In this document: piece by piece, positions 1 to 11,065 of the stretch
Layout of the letters: the number at the start of each line of letters is the position of its first letter
Position numbering within the stretch: the first letter of the stretch is position 1
Source: Pseudomonas sp. SORT22
GTDB lineage: Bacteria; Pseudomonadota; Gammaproteobacteria; Pseudomonadales; Pseudomonadaceae
Assembly: GCF_018417635.1 (NCBI RefSeq)
Contig: NZ_CP071007.1
Coordinates: 854,001-918,000, forward strand
Length of the DNA: 64,000 nt
Direction: 5' to 3'
The notes under the pieces: model-generated
Told to the model about the DNA's origin: nothing
The model's database searches: none
The model's input: the letters and a program-made list of their open reading frames with translations, nothing else
Program-made: the position numbers and the translations under genes

Positions 1-39
1 TCGGGGGGACTGATCGGTTTGTCATGCAGCCGGGCGCAG

Positions 40-62
40 CCGCCATGTACAATGGCGGTTTT
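40..62 (+). terminator. Possible terminator of the gene left of the window
   Basis: A 7-bp perfect stem (40-46 with 52-58, 5-base loop) is followed by four T. It lies in the 134 bases before dacA, where no coding sequence is visible. The short stem and T-run make this a weak call. Confidence 0.35.
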
Positions 63-134
63 GCCCGTCAGGCCATGCGCCTGTAAACGTTTTGCCCATG
101 AGGGCATGAGCCCATTAGCCATTTCGAGAGACGG

Positions 135-1295
135 ATGAACATAACCAGCTTTGCCAAACGCCTTTGCCTGCTTGTACCGCTGATGATTGCCCCTGCCGCC
201 TTCGCGGCAGAGCAAATGATGCCGTCGCCGCCGCAACTGGCTGCCAAGTCCTACGTGCTCATGGAAGCCTCCAGCGGCAACATCCTGGTCGAGAACAATG
301 GTGACCAGCGTCTGCCTCCGGCGAGCCTGACCAAGCTGATGACCGCCTACATCGCGACCCTGGATATCCGCCGCGGGCAGATCGGCGAAAACGACCCGGT
401 CACCGTCAGCGAAAACGCCTGGCGCACCGGCGGTTCGCGGATGTTCATCAAGGTCGGCACCCAGGTCAGCGTCAGCGACCTGCTGCACGGCATCATCATC
501 CAGTCGGGTAACGACGCCAGCGTCGCCCTCGCCGAGCACATCGCCGGCAGCGAAGACGCCTTCGCCGACATGATGAACAAGACCGCCGGCGACCTGGGCA
601 TGAGCAACAGCCACTTCATGAACCCGACCGGCCTGCCGAACCCCGAGCACTACTCGTCGGCTCATGACATGGCGGTGCTGGCGCGCGCGATCATCCACGA
701 AGACCCGGCTCACTATGCGATCTACTCGCAGAAAGAGTTCTTCTGGAACAACATCAAGCAGCCTAACCGCAACCTGCTGCTGTGGCGCGACAAGACCGTC
801 GACGGCCTGAAAACCGGCCACACCGACGAAGCCGGCTACTGCATGGTGTCTTCGGCAGTACGTGACGGCATGCGCCTGATCGCCGTGGTCTTCGGTACCA
901 ACAGCGAGCAATCGCGTGCGGCCGAAACCCAGAAGCTGCTGACCTACGGCTTCCGCTTCTTCGAAACCCAGACCTTCTACCAGAAGGGTACCGAGCTTGC
1001 CCAGGCACCGGTCTGGAAGGGCGCAACCAATCAGGTCAAAGCCGGTCTCGCCGAAGACCTGACCATGACTTTGCCTAAAGGCCAATTGAAAAAGCTGGCC
1101 GCAAGCATGACCATGAACCCGCAATTGATCGCTCCGATCAACAAAGGTGACGTGATCGGTAAAGTGGAAGTCAAACTGGATGACAAGGTTGTCCACAGTG
1201 CCGACCTGATCGCGCTGGATGGCGTTGAGGAAGGTGGTTTCTTCCGTCGTGTGTGGGATAGCATTCGGCTATTCTTCTACGGGTTGTTCAACTGA
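135..1295 (+). CDS. dacA: D-alanyl-D-alanine carboxypeptidase, PBP5/6 family
   Basis: Penicillin-binding protein that removes the terminal D-Ala from peptidoglycan pentapeptides in the periplasm. The 386-residue product begins with a cleavable signal peptide ending near residue 25 (AFA-AE). The active-site triad of the family is complete: SLTK at 64-67, SGN at 124-126 and KTG at 226-228. The C-terminal PBP5 domain ends in an amphipathic helix (about 370-386, rich in F, R and W) of the kind that attaches PBP5 to the inner membrane. It heads a + strand block with the lipoate genes, but a hairpin at 1311-1335 separates it from them. The equivalent P. aeruginosa gene is often called dacC. Confidence 0.95.
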   Translation: MNITSFAKRLCLLVPLMIAPAAFAAEQMMPSPPQLAAKSYVLMEASSGNILVENNGDQRLPPASLTKLMTAYIATLDIRRGQIGENDPVTVSENAWRTGGSRMFIKVGTQVSVSDLLHGIIIQSGNDASVALAEHIAGSEDAFADMMNKTAGDLGMSNSHFMNPTGLPNPEHYSSAHDMAVLARAIIHEDPAHYAIYSQKEFFWNNIKQPNRNLLLWRDKTVDGLKTGHTDEAGYCMVSSAVRDGMRLIAVVFGTNSEQSRAAETQKLLTYGFRFFETQTFYQKGTELAQAPVWKGATNQVKAGLAEDLTMTLPKGQLKKLAASMTMNPQLIAPINKGDVIGKVEVKLDDKVVHSADLIALDGVEEGGFFRRVWDSIRLFFYGLFN

Positions 1296-1310
1296 TATCG
1301 TGACCTGCCA

Positions 1311-1344
1311 CGCCCCCGCCACTCATGCGGGGGCGTTGTTGTTG
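1311..1344 (+). terminator. Terminator-like hairpin after dacA
   Basis: A perfect 9-bp GC-rich stem (1311-1319 with 1327-1335) encloses a 7-base loop. It is followed by TTGTTGTTG rather than a pure T-run, so termination may be partial and some reading into the DUF493-lipB-lipA unit is possible. Confidence 0.6.
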
Positions 1345-1370
1345 CCACGGCTTACGAGGCCGTTACTGCT

Positions 1371-1643
1371 ATGACCGAAGCTGACAAGTCGCACAAAATC
1401 GAATTCCCCTGCGCCGATTACCCGATCAAGGTCATCGGCGACACCGTGGTCAATTTCAAGGACACGGTGATCGAGATCCTCAAGAAGTACGCCACGGTCG
1501 ACATGAGTACCCTGGCTGAACGTCAGAGCAAGGAAGGCAAGTACACCACGGTGCAACTGCACATCATCGCCACGGGTGAAGACCAGCTGCACGATATCAA
1601 CAGCGCCCTGCGCGCGACCGGAATCGTGAAAATGGTGCTCTGA
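1371..1643 (+). CDS. DUF493 family protein (YbeD-like)
   Basis: Ninety-residue cytosolic protein of the DUF493/YbeD family, a small alpha-beta fold resembling the regulatory ACT-type domain. The family has no firmly assigned biochemical role but sits beside lipB in many gammaproteobacteria, as here: its TGA stop shares bases with the lipB ATG (TGATG at 1641-1645), so the two are translationally coupled. The full length is typical for the family. A link to lipoate metabolism or to the upstream carboxypeptidase is suggested only by this conserved position. Confidence 0.9.
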   Translation: MTEADKSHKIEFPCADYPIKVIGDTVVNFKDTVIEILKKYATVDMSTLAERQSKEGKYTTVQLHIIATGEDQLHDINSALRATGIVKMVL

Positions 1644-2290
1644 TGCCCGCGTGTCTCGGCTTTCGCGACCTCGGCCTGCTGCCTTACGAGCCGGTGCTGG
1701 AGGCCATGCGTCGGTTTACCGACCAGCGTGGCCCGGGTACCGCGGATGAGGTATGGCTGGTTGAACACCCGGCGGTGTTCACCCAGGGCCAGGCCGGCAA
1801 GGCCGAGCATCTGCTGGTACCGGGTGACATCCCGGTGGTGCAGACCGATCGCGGCGGCCAGGTGACCTATCACGGCCCGGGTCAGCTGGTGGCGTACTTG
1901 CTGCTGGATGTACGCCGCCTGGGTTTTGGCGTGCGCGATCTGGTCAGCCGCATCGAGCGCTGCCTGATCGAGTTGCTGGCCAGTTACAACGTCGAGGCGG
2001 CGGCCAAGGCCGATGCCCCAGGCGTTTATGTCGACGGGGCGAAGATCGCCTCGCTCGGCCTGCGGATTCGCAATGGCTGTTCGTTCCACGGCCTTGCCTT
2101 GAACGTGGACATGGACCTGGCGCCATTCCGCCGGATTAACCCCTGCGGGTATGCGGGGCTGGCCATGACCCAGCTGCGCGACCAGGCAGGCTCGATCGAA
2201 CTCTCTGAGGTAAGGGCAAGGCTGCGCGGGCAGCTGGTCAAGCACCTCGACTATGCTGAGCAGACGACCCTTACGGGCGGAATCTTCTGA
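1643..2290 (+). CDS. lipB: Octanoyl-[ACP]:protein N-octanoyltransferase LipB
   Basis: Transfers octanoate from acyl carrier protein to the lipoyl-domain lysine of 2-oxoacid dehydrogenases and GcvH, the first step of lipoate assembly. The 215-residue sequence carries the family signature [11 protein letters not shown] (71-81), the catalytic lysine in DGAKIASLG (K134) and the acyl-cysteine in INPCGYAG (C168), matching K135/C169 of E. coli LipB. The start overlaps the end of the DUF493 gene and lipA begins two bases after the stop, so the three genes form one operon. Confidence 0.97.
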   Translation: MPACLGFRDLGLLPYEPVLEAMRRFTDQRGPGTADEVWLVEHPAVFTQGQAGKAEHLLVPGDIPVVQTDRGGQVTYHGPGQLVAYLLLDVRRLGFGVRDLVSRIERCLIELLASYNVEAAAKADAPGVYVDGAKIASLGLRIRNGCSFHGLALNVDMDLAPFRRINPCGYAGLAMTQLRDQAGSIELSEVRARLRGQLVKHLDYAEQTTLTGGIF

Positions 2291-2292
2291 AT

Positions 2293-3291
2293 ATGACTAC
2301 TGTTGTGCAAGAACCAGTGCAAAGCGTGACGCCAGCGCCTCGGCCGAAGGTCGAGGCGGGTGTCAAACTGCGTGGCGCGGAAAAAGTCGCGCGTATCCCG
2401 GTAAAGATCATCCCCACTGACGAGCTGCCAAAGAAGCCTGACTGGATTCGCGTGCGTATCCCGGTTTCGCCGGAAGTCGACCGCATCAAGCAACTGCTGC
2501 GCAAGCACAAGCTGCACAGCGTCTGCGAAGAAGCCTCCTGCCCGAACCTGGGCGAGTGCTTCTCGGGCGGCACCGCGACCTTCATGATCATGGGTGACAT
2601 CTGCACCCGTCGCTGCCCGTTCTGCGACGTCGGCCATGGCCGGCCGAAGCCCTTGGACGTCGACGAGCCGAAGAACCTCGCCGTGGCCATTGCCGACCTG
2701 CGCCTGAAGTACGTGGTGATCACCTCGGTGGACCGCGACGACCTGCGCGACGGTGGTGCCCAGCATTTTGCCGACTGTATCCGTGAGATCCGCGCGCTGT
2801 CGCCGGGTGTGCAGCTCGAGACCCTGGTGCCGGACTACCGCGGGCGCATGGATGTAGCCCTGGCGATTACCGCCGAAACCCCGCCGGATGTGTTCAACCA
2901 CAACCTCGAAACCGTACCGCGCCTGTACAAGGCCGCGCGTCCGGGTTCGGACTACCAGTGGTCGCTGACCTTGCTGCAGAAGTTCAAGGAACTGGTGCCG
3001 CACGTACCGACCAAGTCCGGGCTGATGCTGGGCCTTGGCGAAACCGATGAAGAAGTGATCGAAGTGATGCATCGCATGCGCGAGCACAACATCGACATGC
3101 TGACCCTCGGCCAGTACCTGCAGCCGTCGCGCAGCCACTTGCCGGTGCAGCGTTTCGTGCACCCGGACACCTTTGCCTGGTTCGCCGAAGAAGGTTACAA
3201 GATGGGCTTCAAGAACGTTGCTTCCGGTCCGCTGGTGCGTTCTTCGTACCATGCCGACCAGCAGGCGCATGAGGCCAAGATCAAGCTCTGA
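2293..3291 (+). CDS. lipA: Lipoyl synthase (radical SAM)
   Basis: Inserts two sulfurs into the protein-bound octanoyl chain, completing lipoate after LipB. The 332-residue protein has both iron-sulfur cluster motifs: the auxiliary cluster cysteines C78, C83 and C89 ([12 protein letters not shown]) and the radical-SAM CxxxCxxC at C104, C108 and C111. The C-terminal RSSYHAD motif (about 316-322), whose serine ligates the auxiliary cluster, is present. An N-terminal extension of about 50 residues before the core is normal for Pseudomonas LipA. Last gene of the operon; a strong terminator follows. Confidence 0.98.
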   Translation: MTTVVQEPVQSVTPAPRPKVEAGVKLRGAEKVARIPVKIIPTDELPKKPDWIRVRIPVSPEVDRIKQLLRKHKLHSVCEEASCPNLGECFSGGTATFMIMGDICTRRCPFCDVGHGRPKPLDVDEPKNLAVAIADLRLKYVVITSVDRDDLRDGGAQHFADCIREIRALSPGVQLETLVPDYRGRMDVALAITAETPPDVFNHNLETVPRLYKAARPGSDYQWSLTLLQKFKELVPHVPTKSGLMLGLGETDEEVIEVMHRMREHNIDMLTLGQYLQPSRSHLPVQRFVHPDTFAWFAEEGYKMGFKNVASGPLVRSSYHADQQAHEAKIKL

Positions 3292-3311
3292 TCGACAGCC
3301 TGGTTGTCTCG

Positions 3312-3349
3312 ATGCCGATGTCTGCTGCAAAGCGACATCGGCATTTTTG
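3312..3349 (+). terminator. Rho-independent terminator after lipA
   Basis: A perfect 11-bp stem (3312-3322 with 3334-3344) with an 11-base loop is followed by TTTTGTTT. It ends the DUF493-lipB-lipA transcript before ldcA. Confidence 0.88.
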
Positions 3350-3382
3350 TTTGCCGACCTGTCCACACAAGGAGTCGTCTGG

Positions 3383-4390
3383 ATGAACCTACCTTTTACT
3401 CAAGAGGCTGGCGTGCTGGCGCATGCCTTGCCGTTACCGAGCGCCTTGCCCGCTGGCGGGCTGATCGCAATCATCGCCCCGGCAGGTCCCGCCCAGGTCG
3501 ATACGCTCAAGGTCAACCAGTGGTTCGAGGCGCGCGGCTATCGCTGCCGGATCTACCCGGGAGTTACCGCCGCCGAGGGTTATCTGGCCGGTAGCGATGC
3601 GCAGCGCCTGCAAGACCTGCACAGTGCATTTGCCGCTAAGGATGTCGATGCCATCATCTGCCTGCGCGGTGGCTACGGCAGCATGCGCCTGCTGGAAAAC
3701 ATCGATTTCGACTTGCTGCGCCGGCATCCCAAGCCGTTGGTCGGCTACAGCGACATTACCGCGCTGCACACGGCGATTGCCCGTCATGCCGGGTTTGTGT
3801 CTTTCCATGGTGCCATGCTCAAGTCGGAGCTGCTGGGCAACAAGCAGGAGCCGACACTCTCTTCGCTGTTCGAGCAGCTGCGCGGCCAGCTGGGCGCCGG
3901 TGACCGTCTTGAGCACCCTCAGGCCTGGCCATTGACCACCATCCTGCCAGGCACTGCCAGCGGGCCTTTACTGGGGGGTAATCTGTCGTTGTTGTGCGCG
4001 ACCCTGGGCACCCCGGCAGAACTCCACTGTGATGGCGGTATTCTGTTTATCGAAGACGTCAACGAGCCGCTGTACCGGGTCGACCGCCTGCTGACGCAAT
4101 TGCGTCTGGCGGGCAAGCTCGAAGGGATTCGTGGCGTGCTGGTCGGGGATTTCGCCGGGATTGCACTAGAGGCGCTGGCGCCCTTGCTGCGCCAGTTCTT
4201 TGCACCGCTGCAGGTGCCGGTGCTGGCCGGCTGGCGCAGTGGTCATTGCGACCCGAACCTGACGTTGCCGATGGGGGCCAGGGTGTGCCTGGATGCCGAT
4301 GGCAAGTGTTTACGACTGGAGCAGGATTTGTTTGAGCGCCATCGCGGGGCAGGCCAGAGTGACCTGCCCCGCGAGGTGCTTCAGCGCTGA
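3383..4390 (+). CDS. ldcA: Muramoyltetrapeptide LD-carboxypeptidase (S66 family)
   Basis: Removes the terminal D-Ala from tetrapeptides during cytoplasmic recycling of cell-wall fragments. I place the start at the ATG at 3383 behind AAGGAG, giving 335 residues; the frame is open further upstream but crosses the lipA terminator. The S66 catalytic triad is visible: Ser123 in GYSD, Glu224 in IEDVNEP and His288 in SGHCDPN; the N-terminal IIAPAGP motif is also present. The last twelve or so residues are encoded by a perfect palindrome (4342-4374), and the gene overlaps the convergent transglycosylase gene by 10 bp, so the C-terminal tail is probably not conserved. Confidence 0.93.
   Translation: MNLPFTQEAGVLAHALPLPSALPAGGLIAIIAPAGPAQVDTLKVNQWFEARGYRCRIYPGVTAAEGYLAGSDAQRLQDLHSAFAAKDVDAIICLRGGYGSMRLLENIDFDLLRRHPKPLVGYSDITALHTAIARHAGFVSFHGAMLKSELLGNKQEPTLSSLFEQLRGQLGAGDRLEHPQAWPLTTILPGTASGPLLGGNLSLLCATLGTPAELHCDGGILFIEDVNEPLYRVDRLLTQLRLAGKLEGIRGVLVGDFAGIALEALAPLLRQFFAPLQVPVLAGWRSGHCDPNLTLPMGARVCLDADGKCLRLEQDLFERHRGAGQSDLPREVLQR
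4342..4374. repeat. REP-like palindrome inside the 3' end of ldcA
   Basis: Perfect 12-bp inverted repeat (4342-4353 with 4363-4374) with a 9-base spacer. The arms contain TCGCGGGGC, the same core as the palindromes at 5973, 18263 and 47480. It lies within the last codons of ldcA, just before the stop of the convergent gene, where it could act as a bidirectional transcript-end hairpin. Confidence 0.75.
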
Positions 4391-5697
4391 CGCAAGCTAT
4401 CGAGCAGCTTGTGCGTCGGATAGCCATCAGCCGGCCAGCCCAGCGCCTGCTGGGCGCTGCGGATGGCCTTGCGGGTGTTGGCGCCGATGATGCCGTCGGC
4501 GGCGCCGGCGTCGTAGTTGCGGGCACTGAGCAGGGTCTGCAGCTCGACACGCTCGCTGCGGCTCAGTGGCAGGTCATCCTTGGGCCATGAGCCGGCAATG
4601 TAGCCCGAGCCATCGAAGCGCTGGCCGAGCAGGCCGACGGCCATGGCGTAGGACGACGAGTTGTTGTACTTGAGGATCGCGCGGAAGTTGTCCAGTACCA
4701 GGAATGCCGGGCCGCGATAACCGGCCGGCAACAGCAGGGCGGCGGACAGCTGCTCGCTGCCGGCTGGCAAACGTACGCCGGCGGGCAGTTTCAGGCCCAT
4801 CTGCAGCCATTCCGATACCGGCTTGCGCTGGCTGCCATCGGCCAGCCAGTAGTCGAAGCCAGGCACCAGCAGCACCTCAAAACCCCAGGGTTCGCCGCGT
4901 TTCCAGCCGGAGCTCTGCAGGTAATGCGCAGTCGAGGCCAGGGCGTCAGCCGAGCTGTTCCAGATATCTCGGCGGCCGTCGCCGTCGAAGTCCACGGCAT
5001 GGGTGTTGTAGGTGGTGGGGATGAACTGGGTCTGGCCCATGGCCCCGGCCCACGAGCCCTTCATGGCGTCGGGCTGGATATCACCGTTTTGCAGGATTTG
5101 CAGCGCCGCGATCAACTGCGCCTGGGCGAATGCCGGGCGGCGGCCTTCATAGGCCAGGGTGGCGAGAGAGCGGATAACCGATTTGTTGCCCTGGAACTGG
5201 CCAAAGTTGCTCTCCATTCCCCACACCGACACCAGCACATTGCGGTCGACGCCGTAGCGTTGTTCGATCTGGCTCAGCAACTCGGCATGTTTTTCCAGCA
5301 GGCCTTTGCCGTTGCGTACCCGCAGTGGCGACAGCGCACCATCGAGGTACTCCCATACCGGCCGGGTAAACTCAGGCTGGCTGCGGTCGGCCTTGATCAC
5401 GTCCATGTCGGGTGTGACACCGAGGAATGCGCGGTCGAAGGTGCTGGCATTGATACCCGCTTGCAGGGCTTGCTGGCGGAATCCCGCCTGCCATTGGGCG
5501 AAGCTTTGCAGCGGCTGGATCTCGCTGAGCGTGTCGACGGCAGGGGTGGGCAGGGTGACGACTGGAGCCGGTTGGGCAGGGGCCAGCGGCAGCGCATCGG
5601 CGGCGGTGGGTTTCTCCGCGCAGGCGACAAGCAGGATGAGGCTGGAGGCGGCAATCAGCTGGCGAGGTTGCCAGCGACGGGAAAGACAAAGGGGCAT
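4381..5697 (-). CDS. Lytic murein transglycosylase, MltB family, lipoprotein
   Basis: Cleaves the MurNAc-GlcNAc bond of peptidoglycan with formation of 1,6-anhydroMurNAc. I start it at the internal ATG (5697) because the resulting 438-residue protein opens with a lipoprotein signal ending in LLVAC (acylated Cys26); the 14 codons upstream add nothing. The SLT_2/MltB catalytic domain spans about 65-370, with the catalytic Glu162 in VWGMESNFGQFQG. A peptidoglycan-binding type 1 domain follows at about 375-435 (ARNYDAGAADGIIGANTRKA region). It converges with ldcA, overlapping by 10 bp. Pseudomonas has several MltB paralogues, so no specific symbol is given. Confidence 0.92.
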   Translation of the reverse strand: MPLCLSRRWQPRQLIAASSLILLVACAEKPTAADALPLAPAQPAPVVTLPTPAVDTLSEIQPLQSFAQWQAGFRQQALQAGINASTFDRAFLGVTPDMDVIKADRSQPEFTRPVWEYLDGALSPLRVRNGKGLLEKHAELLSQIEQRYGVDRNVLVSVWGMESNFGQFQGNKSVIRSLATLAYEGRRPAFAQAQLIAALQILQNGDIQPDAMKGSWAGAMGQTQFIPTTYNTHAVDFDGDGRRDIWNSSADALASTAHYLQSSGWKRGEPWGFEVLLVPGFDYWLADGSQRKPVSEWLQMGLKLPAGVRLPAGSEQLSAALLLPAGYRGPAFLVLDNFRAILKYNNSSSYAMAVGLLGQRFDGSGYIAGSWPKDDLPLSRSERVELQTLLSARNYDAGAADGIIGANTRKAIRSAQQALGWPADGYPTHKLLDSLRQR

Positions 5698-5758
5698 GCA
5701 CAGGTCCAGGTATTTCAGGTCAGGTGCCGACCATACCATGCCTGCCGGATTCTTGCCT

Positions 5759-5923
5759 TTATGCGGCCAAAAAGTAAGAAGCCTCCCAATCTCTCGATTG
5801 GAAGGCTTCGCGGCGGTAGCTGCCTTTGCCTTTGCCGGCGCGTTCCTGGCGGCTGCGGAACAAGGGCTGGGCGACGATGGATTTGGCCTTGTTGGGCCCG
5901 GGCTTTGCGGGTTTTTTGCTCAT
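5759..5923 (-). CDS. arfA: Alternative ribosome-rescue factor ArfA
   Basis: Small basic protein of 54 residues. It shows the ArfA core: QPLFRSRQERAGKGKGSYRR (19-38) followed by DWEAS (45-49), matching PLFRQR...KKGKGSY...NWEAS of E. coli ArfA. ArfA recruits release factor 2 to ribosomes stalled on messages lacking a stop codon and backs up tmRNA. An intrinsic terminator lies inside the coding region (stem 5778-5809, T-rich run to 5769). Most transcripts would therefore end before the stop codon, leaving a non-stop message whose product tmRNA tags and destroys; ArfA accumulates only when tmRNA fails. This is established for E. coli arfA and is inferred here from the hairpin. It stands alone between a transglycosylase gene and a palindrome pair. 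Confidence 0.9.
   Translation of the reverse strand: MSKKPAKPGPNKAKSIVAQPLFRSRQERAGKGKGSYRREAFQSRDWEASYFLAA
5769..5809 (-). terminator. Intragenic terminator hairpin in arfA
   Basis: On the minus strand a 7-bp outer stem (5803-5809 with 5778-5784), one mismatch and a 6-bp inner stem (5796-5801 with 5786-5791) close on a 4-base loop, followed by TTACTTTTT. It spans codons 39-49 of arfA. The same hairpin is a plausible RNase III substrate. Confidence 0.85.
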
Positions 5924-5972
5924 GACAGGGAGTCCTGCAGGGTGGGTGTGGGGCGCAATATAGGTGTGAAGT

Positions 5973-6030
5973 TATCGCGGGGCAAGCCCGCTCCCACACA
6001 AATCGGTAGGAGCGGGCTTGCCCCGCGATA
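5973..6030. repeat. REP-like inverted pair between holA and arfA
   Basis: Two perfectly complementary 22-base arms (5973-5994 and 6009-6030) separated by 14 bases. Each arm reads TATCGCGGGGCAAGCCCGCT plus CC. The arm sequence recurs almost exactly at 47480-47538, marking a dispersed intergenic repeat family. The pair begins 4 bases after the holA stop and would form a strong hairpin at the holA transcript end. Confidence 0.92.
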
Positions 6031-6034
6031 CATT

Positions 6035-7072
6035 TCACTCCGCCGGCAAAGCCAGGCGCTGCCCCGCCATCAACAACGACAAGCGCGCCAGGCTGGTCCA
6101 CGGCGAACCCTGGGCCTGGCCCTTGATCTGCGCATCGATGCGCTGGGCATCCTGCAGCAACTGGCTCCAGCGCTGCGCCGAATGGCGTTGCAGGGCTTTG
6201 CTCATCAGCGGCTTGCGCTTGTCCCAGACCGGCGGCCGGGCCTGGCTGAAGGCCTTGTCCAGCGGCACGCCCTGGCTGAACTGCTGAGCAAGCCCGGCCA
6301 GCAGGCGCAGTTCCCGGGCCAGGGCCCAGAGAATCACCGGTGGCTCGACCCCTTCGCCGCGCAAGCCCTCAAGCATGCGCAAAGCATGGGCTGCCTCGCC
6401 ATTGAGGATCGCATCGACCAGGCCGAACACATCGAAACGGGCACTGTCGGCTACTGCCGCCTGGACCGTTTCAACCGTGATCTGATTGCCTTCGGCCAGC
6501 AGCTTGAGCTTCTCGATCTCCTGGGCTGCTGCCAGCAGGTTGCCTTCAACCCGGGCGGCGATCAGGTCAACCGCGTCGCGCTGGGCGCTCAGCCCGGCCT
6601 GGGACAGGCGCTGGCTGATCCATTGCGGCAACTGGTGGCTGTCTACCGGCCAAATCTGCACGAACTGGACGTGCTGGCCTTCGATCAGCGCCTTGCCCCA
6701 CTTGGTCTTCTGCGCACTGCCATCGAGCTTGGGCAGGCTGATCAGCAGCAGGGTGTCTTCGGCAGGCTTGGCGCAGTACTCGATCAGTGCTGCCGCGCCC
6801 TTGTCGCCAGGCTTGCCGGAGGGCAGGCGCAGCTCGAGCAGGCGGCGCTGGGCGAACAGCGACAGGCTGGCCCCGGCCTGGAGCAGGGTGCCCCAGTCGA
6901 AGTTGGCGTCGGCGCTGAACACCTGGCGTTCATCGAAGCCTTGCTGGCGCGCCGCGGCACGCACGGCGTCGGCCGCTTCCTGGCACAGCAGCGGGTCATC
7001 GCCGCTGATCACGTAAACCGGCGCGAGGCTGCCTTGCAGGTGTTTGTTGAGCTGGGCGGGAGTGAGTTTCAT
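6035..7072 (-). CDS. holA: DNA polymerase III delta subunit
   Basis: The delta subunit of the clamp-loader complex opens the beta sliding clamp. The 345-residue length and the order delta N-terminal domain, lid and C-terminal collar domain fit the family. The N-terminus is characteristic (MKLTPAQLNKHLQ, then YVISGDDPLLCQEAADAVR), with the degenerate P-loop of delta. It is the last gene of leuS-lptE-holA, 36 bases after lptE, an order conserved widely in gammaproteobacteria. A palindrome pair follows directly. Confidence 0.95.
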   Translation of the reverse strand: MKLTPAQLNKHLQGSLAPVYVISGDDPLLCQEAADAVRAAARQQGFDERQVFSADANFDWGTLLQAGASLSLFAQRRLLELRLPSGKPGDKGAAALIEYCAKPAEDTLLLISLPKLDGSAQKTKWGKALIEGQHVQFVQIWPVDSHQLPQWISQRLSQAGLSAQRDAVDLIAARVEGNLLAAAQEIEKLKLLAEGNQITVETVQAAVADSARFDVFGLVDAILNGEAAHALRMLEGLRGEGVEPPVILWALARELRLLAGLAQQFSQGVPLDKAFSQARPPVWDKRKPLMSKALQRHSAQRWSQLLQDAQRIDAQIKGQAQGSPWTSLARLSLLMAGQRLALPAE

Positions 7073-7108
7073 GATGGCAGACGGGGCACCGAAGTGCCCC
7101 GTTCAGTC

Positions 7109-7714
7109 TCAGTTGCGCGGCAGTTGCAGCGGCGACTGCTGAGGCGTTTCGTCCTGGGCACGGCGGGCAGCTTCCAGGGCGTCGGCTTCGGCTTGCGCAC
7201 GTTCGTCAGCCTTTTGTTGCAGGCCTTCAAGCTGGCTCGGGGTCAGCAGTTGCAGGCGTACGAGCATGTTCTGCACCAGGTCGCGGCGCATTTCCTTGCG
7301 GGTCTGGTTGGCTTCCTGGTCGGAACCGGTGATGTTGTTGCCGTCATGCACGTAGATCTTGCGCACTTCGAGCTTGTCGTTGAGCAGGTTGGTGTCGTTG
7401 TGACCTTCGATGCTGTAGCTCAGCACGGTGGTCAGTTCGTACTCGGCCGAGCGCCCGGAACCGGCGTAGGTTGCCGCACGCTGGGACTCTTGTTCGTTGG
7501 TCAGCACCAGCTTGTAAGGCGCGCCGGCGTGGACATTGACGCCGTTGCTTTGCAATGCCTGGCGCAACTGCAGCACGGTATCGCCGTAGGCGTTACGCGC
7601 GCTCAGGTCCAGTTCCTTGATCGCCAGTTCCGTGTTGCCGGTACCGCGCAGCTGGAAACCGCAGGCGCTGAGCATAACGGCCAGGCCCATTACCAGCAGA
7701 TTGCGTTTGATCAT
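7109..7714 (-). CDS. lptE: LPS-assembly lipoprotein LptE
   Basis: Outer-membrane lipoprotein that plugs the LptD barrel and helps insert lipopolysaccharide in the outer leaflet. The 201-residue precursor has a lipoprotein signal ending in LSAC (Cys18), followed directly by GFQLRG, the conserved start of LptE. The C-terminal 50 residues are rich in A, E, Q and R and look disordered or helical, an extension usual in Pseudomonas. It lies between leuS and holA; a GC-rich hairpin at 7746-7771 sits in its 65-base upstream gap. Confidence 0.94.
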   Translation of the reverse strand: MIKRNLLVMGLAVMLSACGFQLRGTGNTELAIKELDLSARNAYGDTVLQLRQALQSNGVNVHAGAPYKLVLTNEQESQRAATYAGSGRSAEYELTTVLSYSIEGHNDTNLLNDKLEVRKIYVHDGNNITGSDQEANQTRKEMRRDLVQNMLVRLQLLTPSQLEGLQQKADERAQAEADALEAARRAQDETPQQSPLQLPRN

Positions 7715-7745
7715 GTTGTAGCTCCCTTGTGGGCCGATTCTGTGC

Positions 7746-7771
7746 GCCGGCCCGCGCTGTGGCGGGCCGGC
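7746..7771. other. Strong intercistronic hairpin leuS/lptE
   Basis: Perfect 10-bp GC stem (7746-7755 with 7762-7771), 6-base loop. In the minus direction used by leuS-lptE it is not followed by a T-run, so it is better read as an mRNA-stabilising or processing hairpin than as a terminator; the plus direction has TTTTCC after it. Confidence 0.55.
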
Positions 7772-7779
7772 TTTTCCTG

Positions 7780-10941
<3,162 letters not shown>

Positions 10942-11000
10942 CTGTTCGGGTTTTTCCGGCGCAAGGCGGAGTGCGCCACTGCAGCAAAAACTTCCCGGAG

Positions 11001-11035
11001 CGGCACCTGACTATTGTTGCCAGGTGCCGTTCCTC
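11001..11035 (+). terminator. Terminator-like hairpin after the 10627 gene
   Basis: Perfect 9-bp stem (11001-11009 with 11021-11029) with an 11-base loop, followed by TTCCTCTT. The T-run is interrupted, so confidence is moderate. Confidence 0.5.
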
Positions 11036-11065
11036 TTAGGCTGCGCACCTCCAAGGAGGTGTCCT

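Noticed and set aside
1186..1196. Near-matches to the DnaA box outside 41-45 kb (also near 9063 and 28791)
   Set aside because: Each differs from TTATCCACA/TGTGGATAA by one base and they are scattered.
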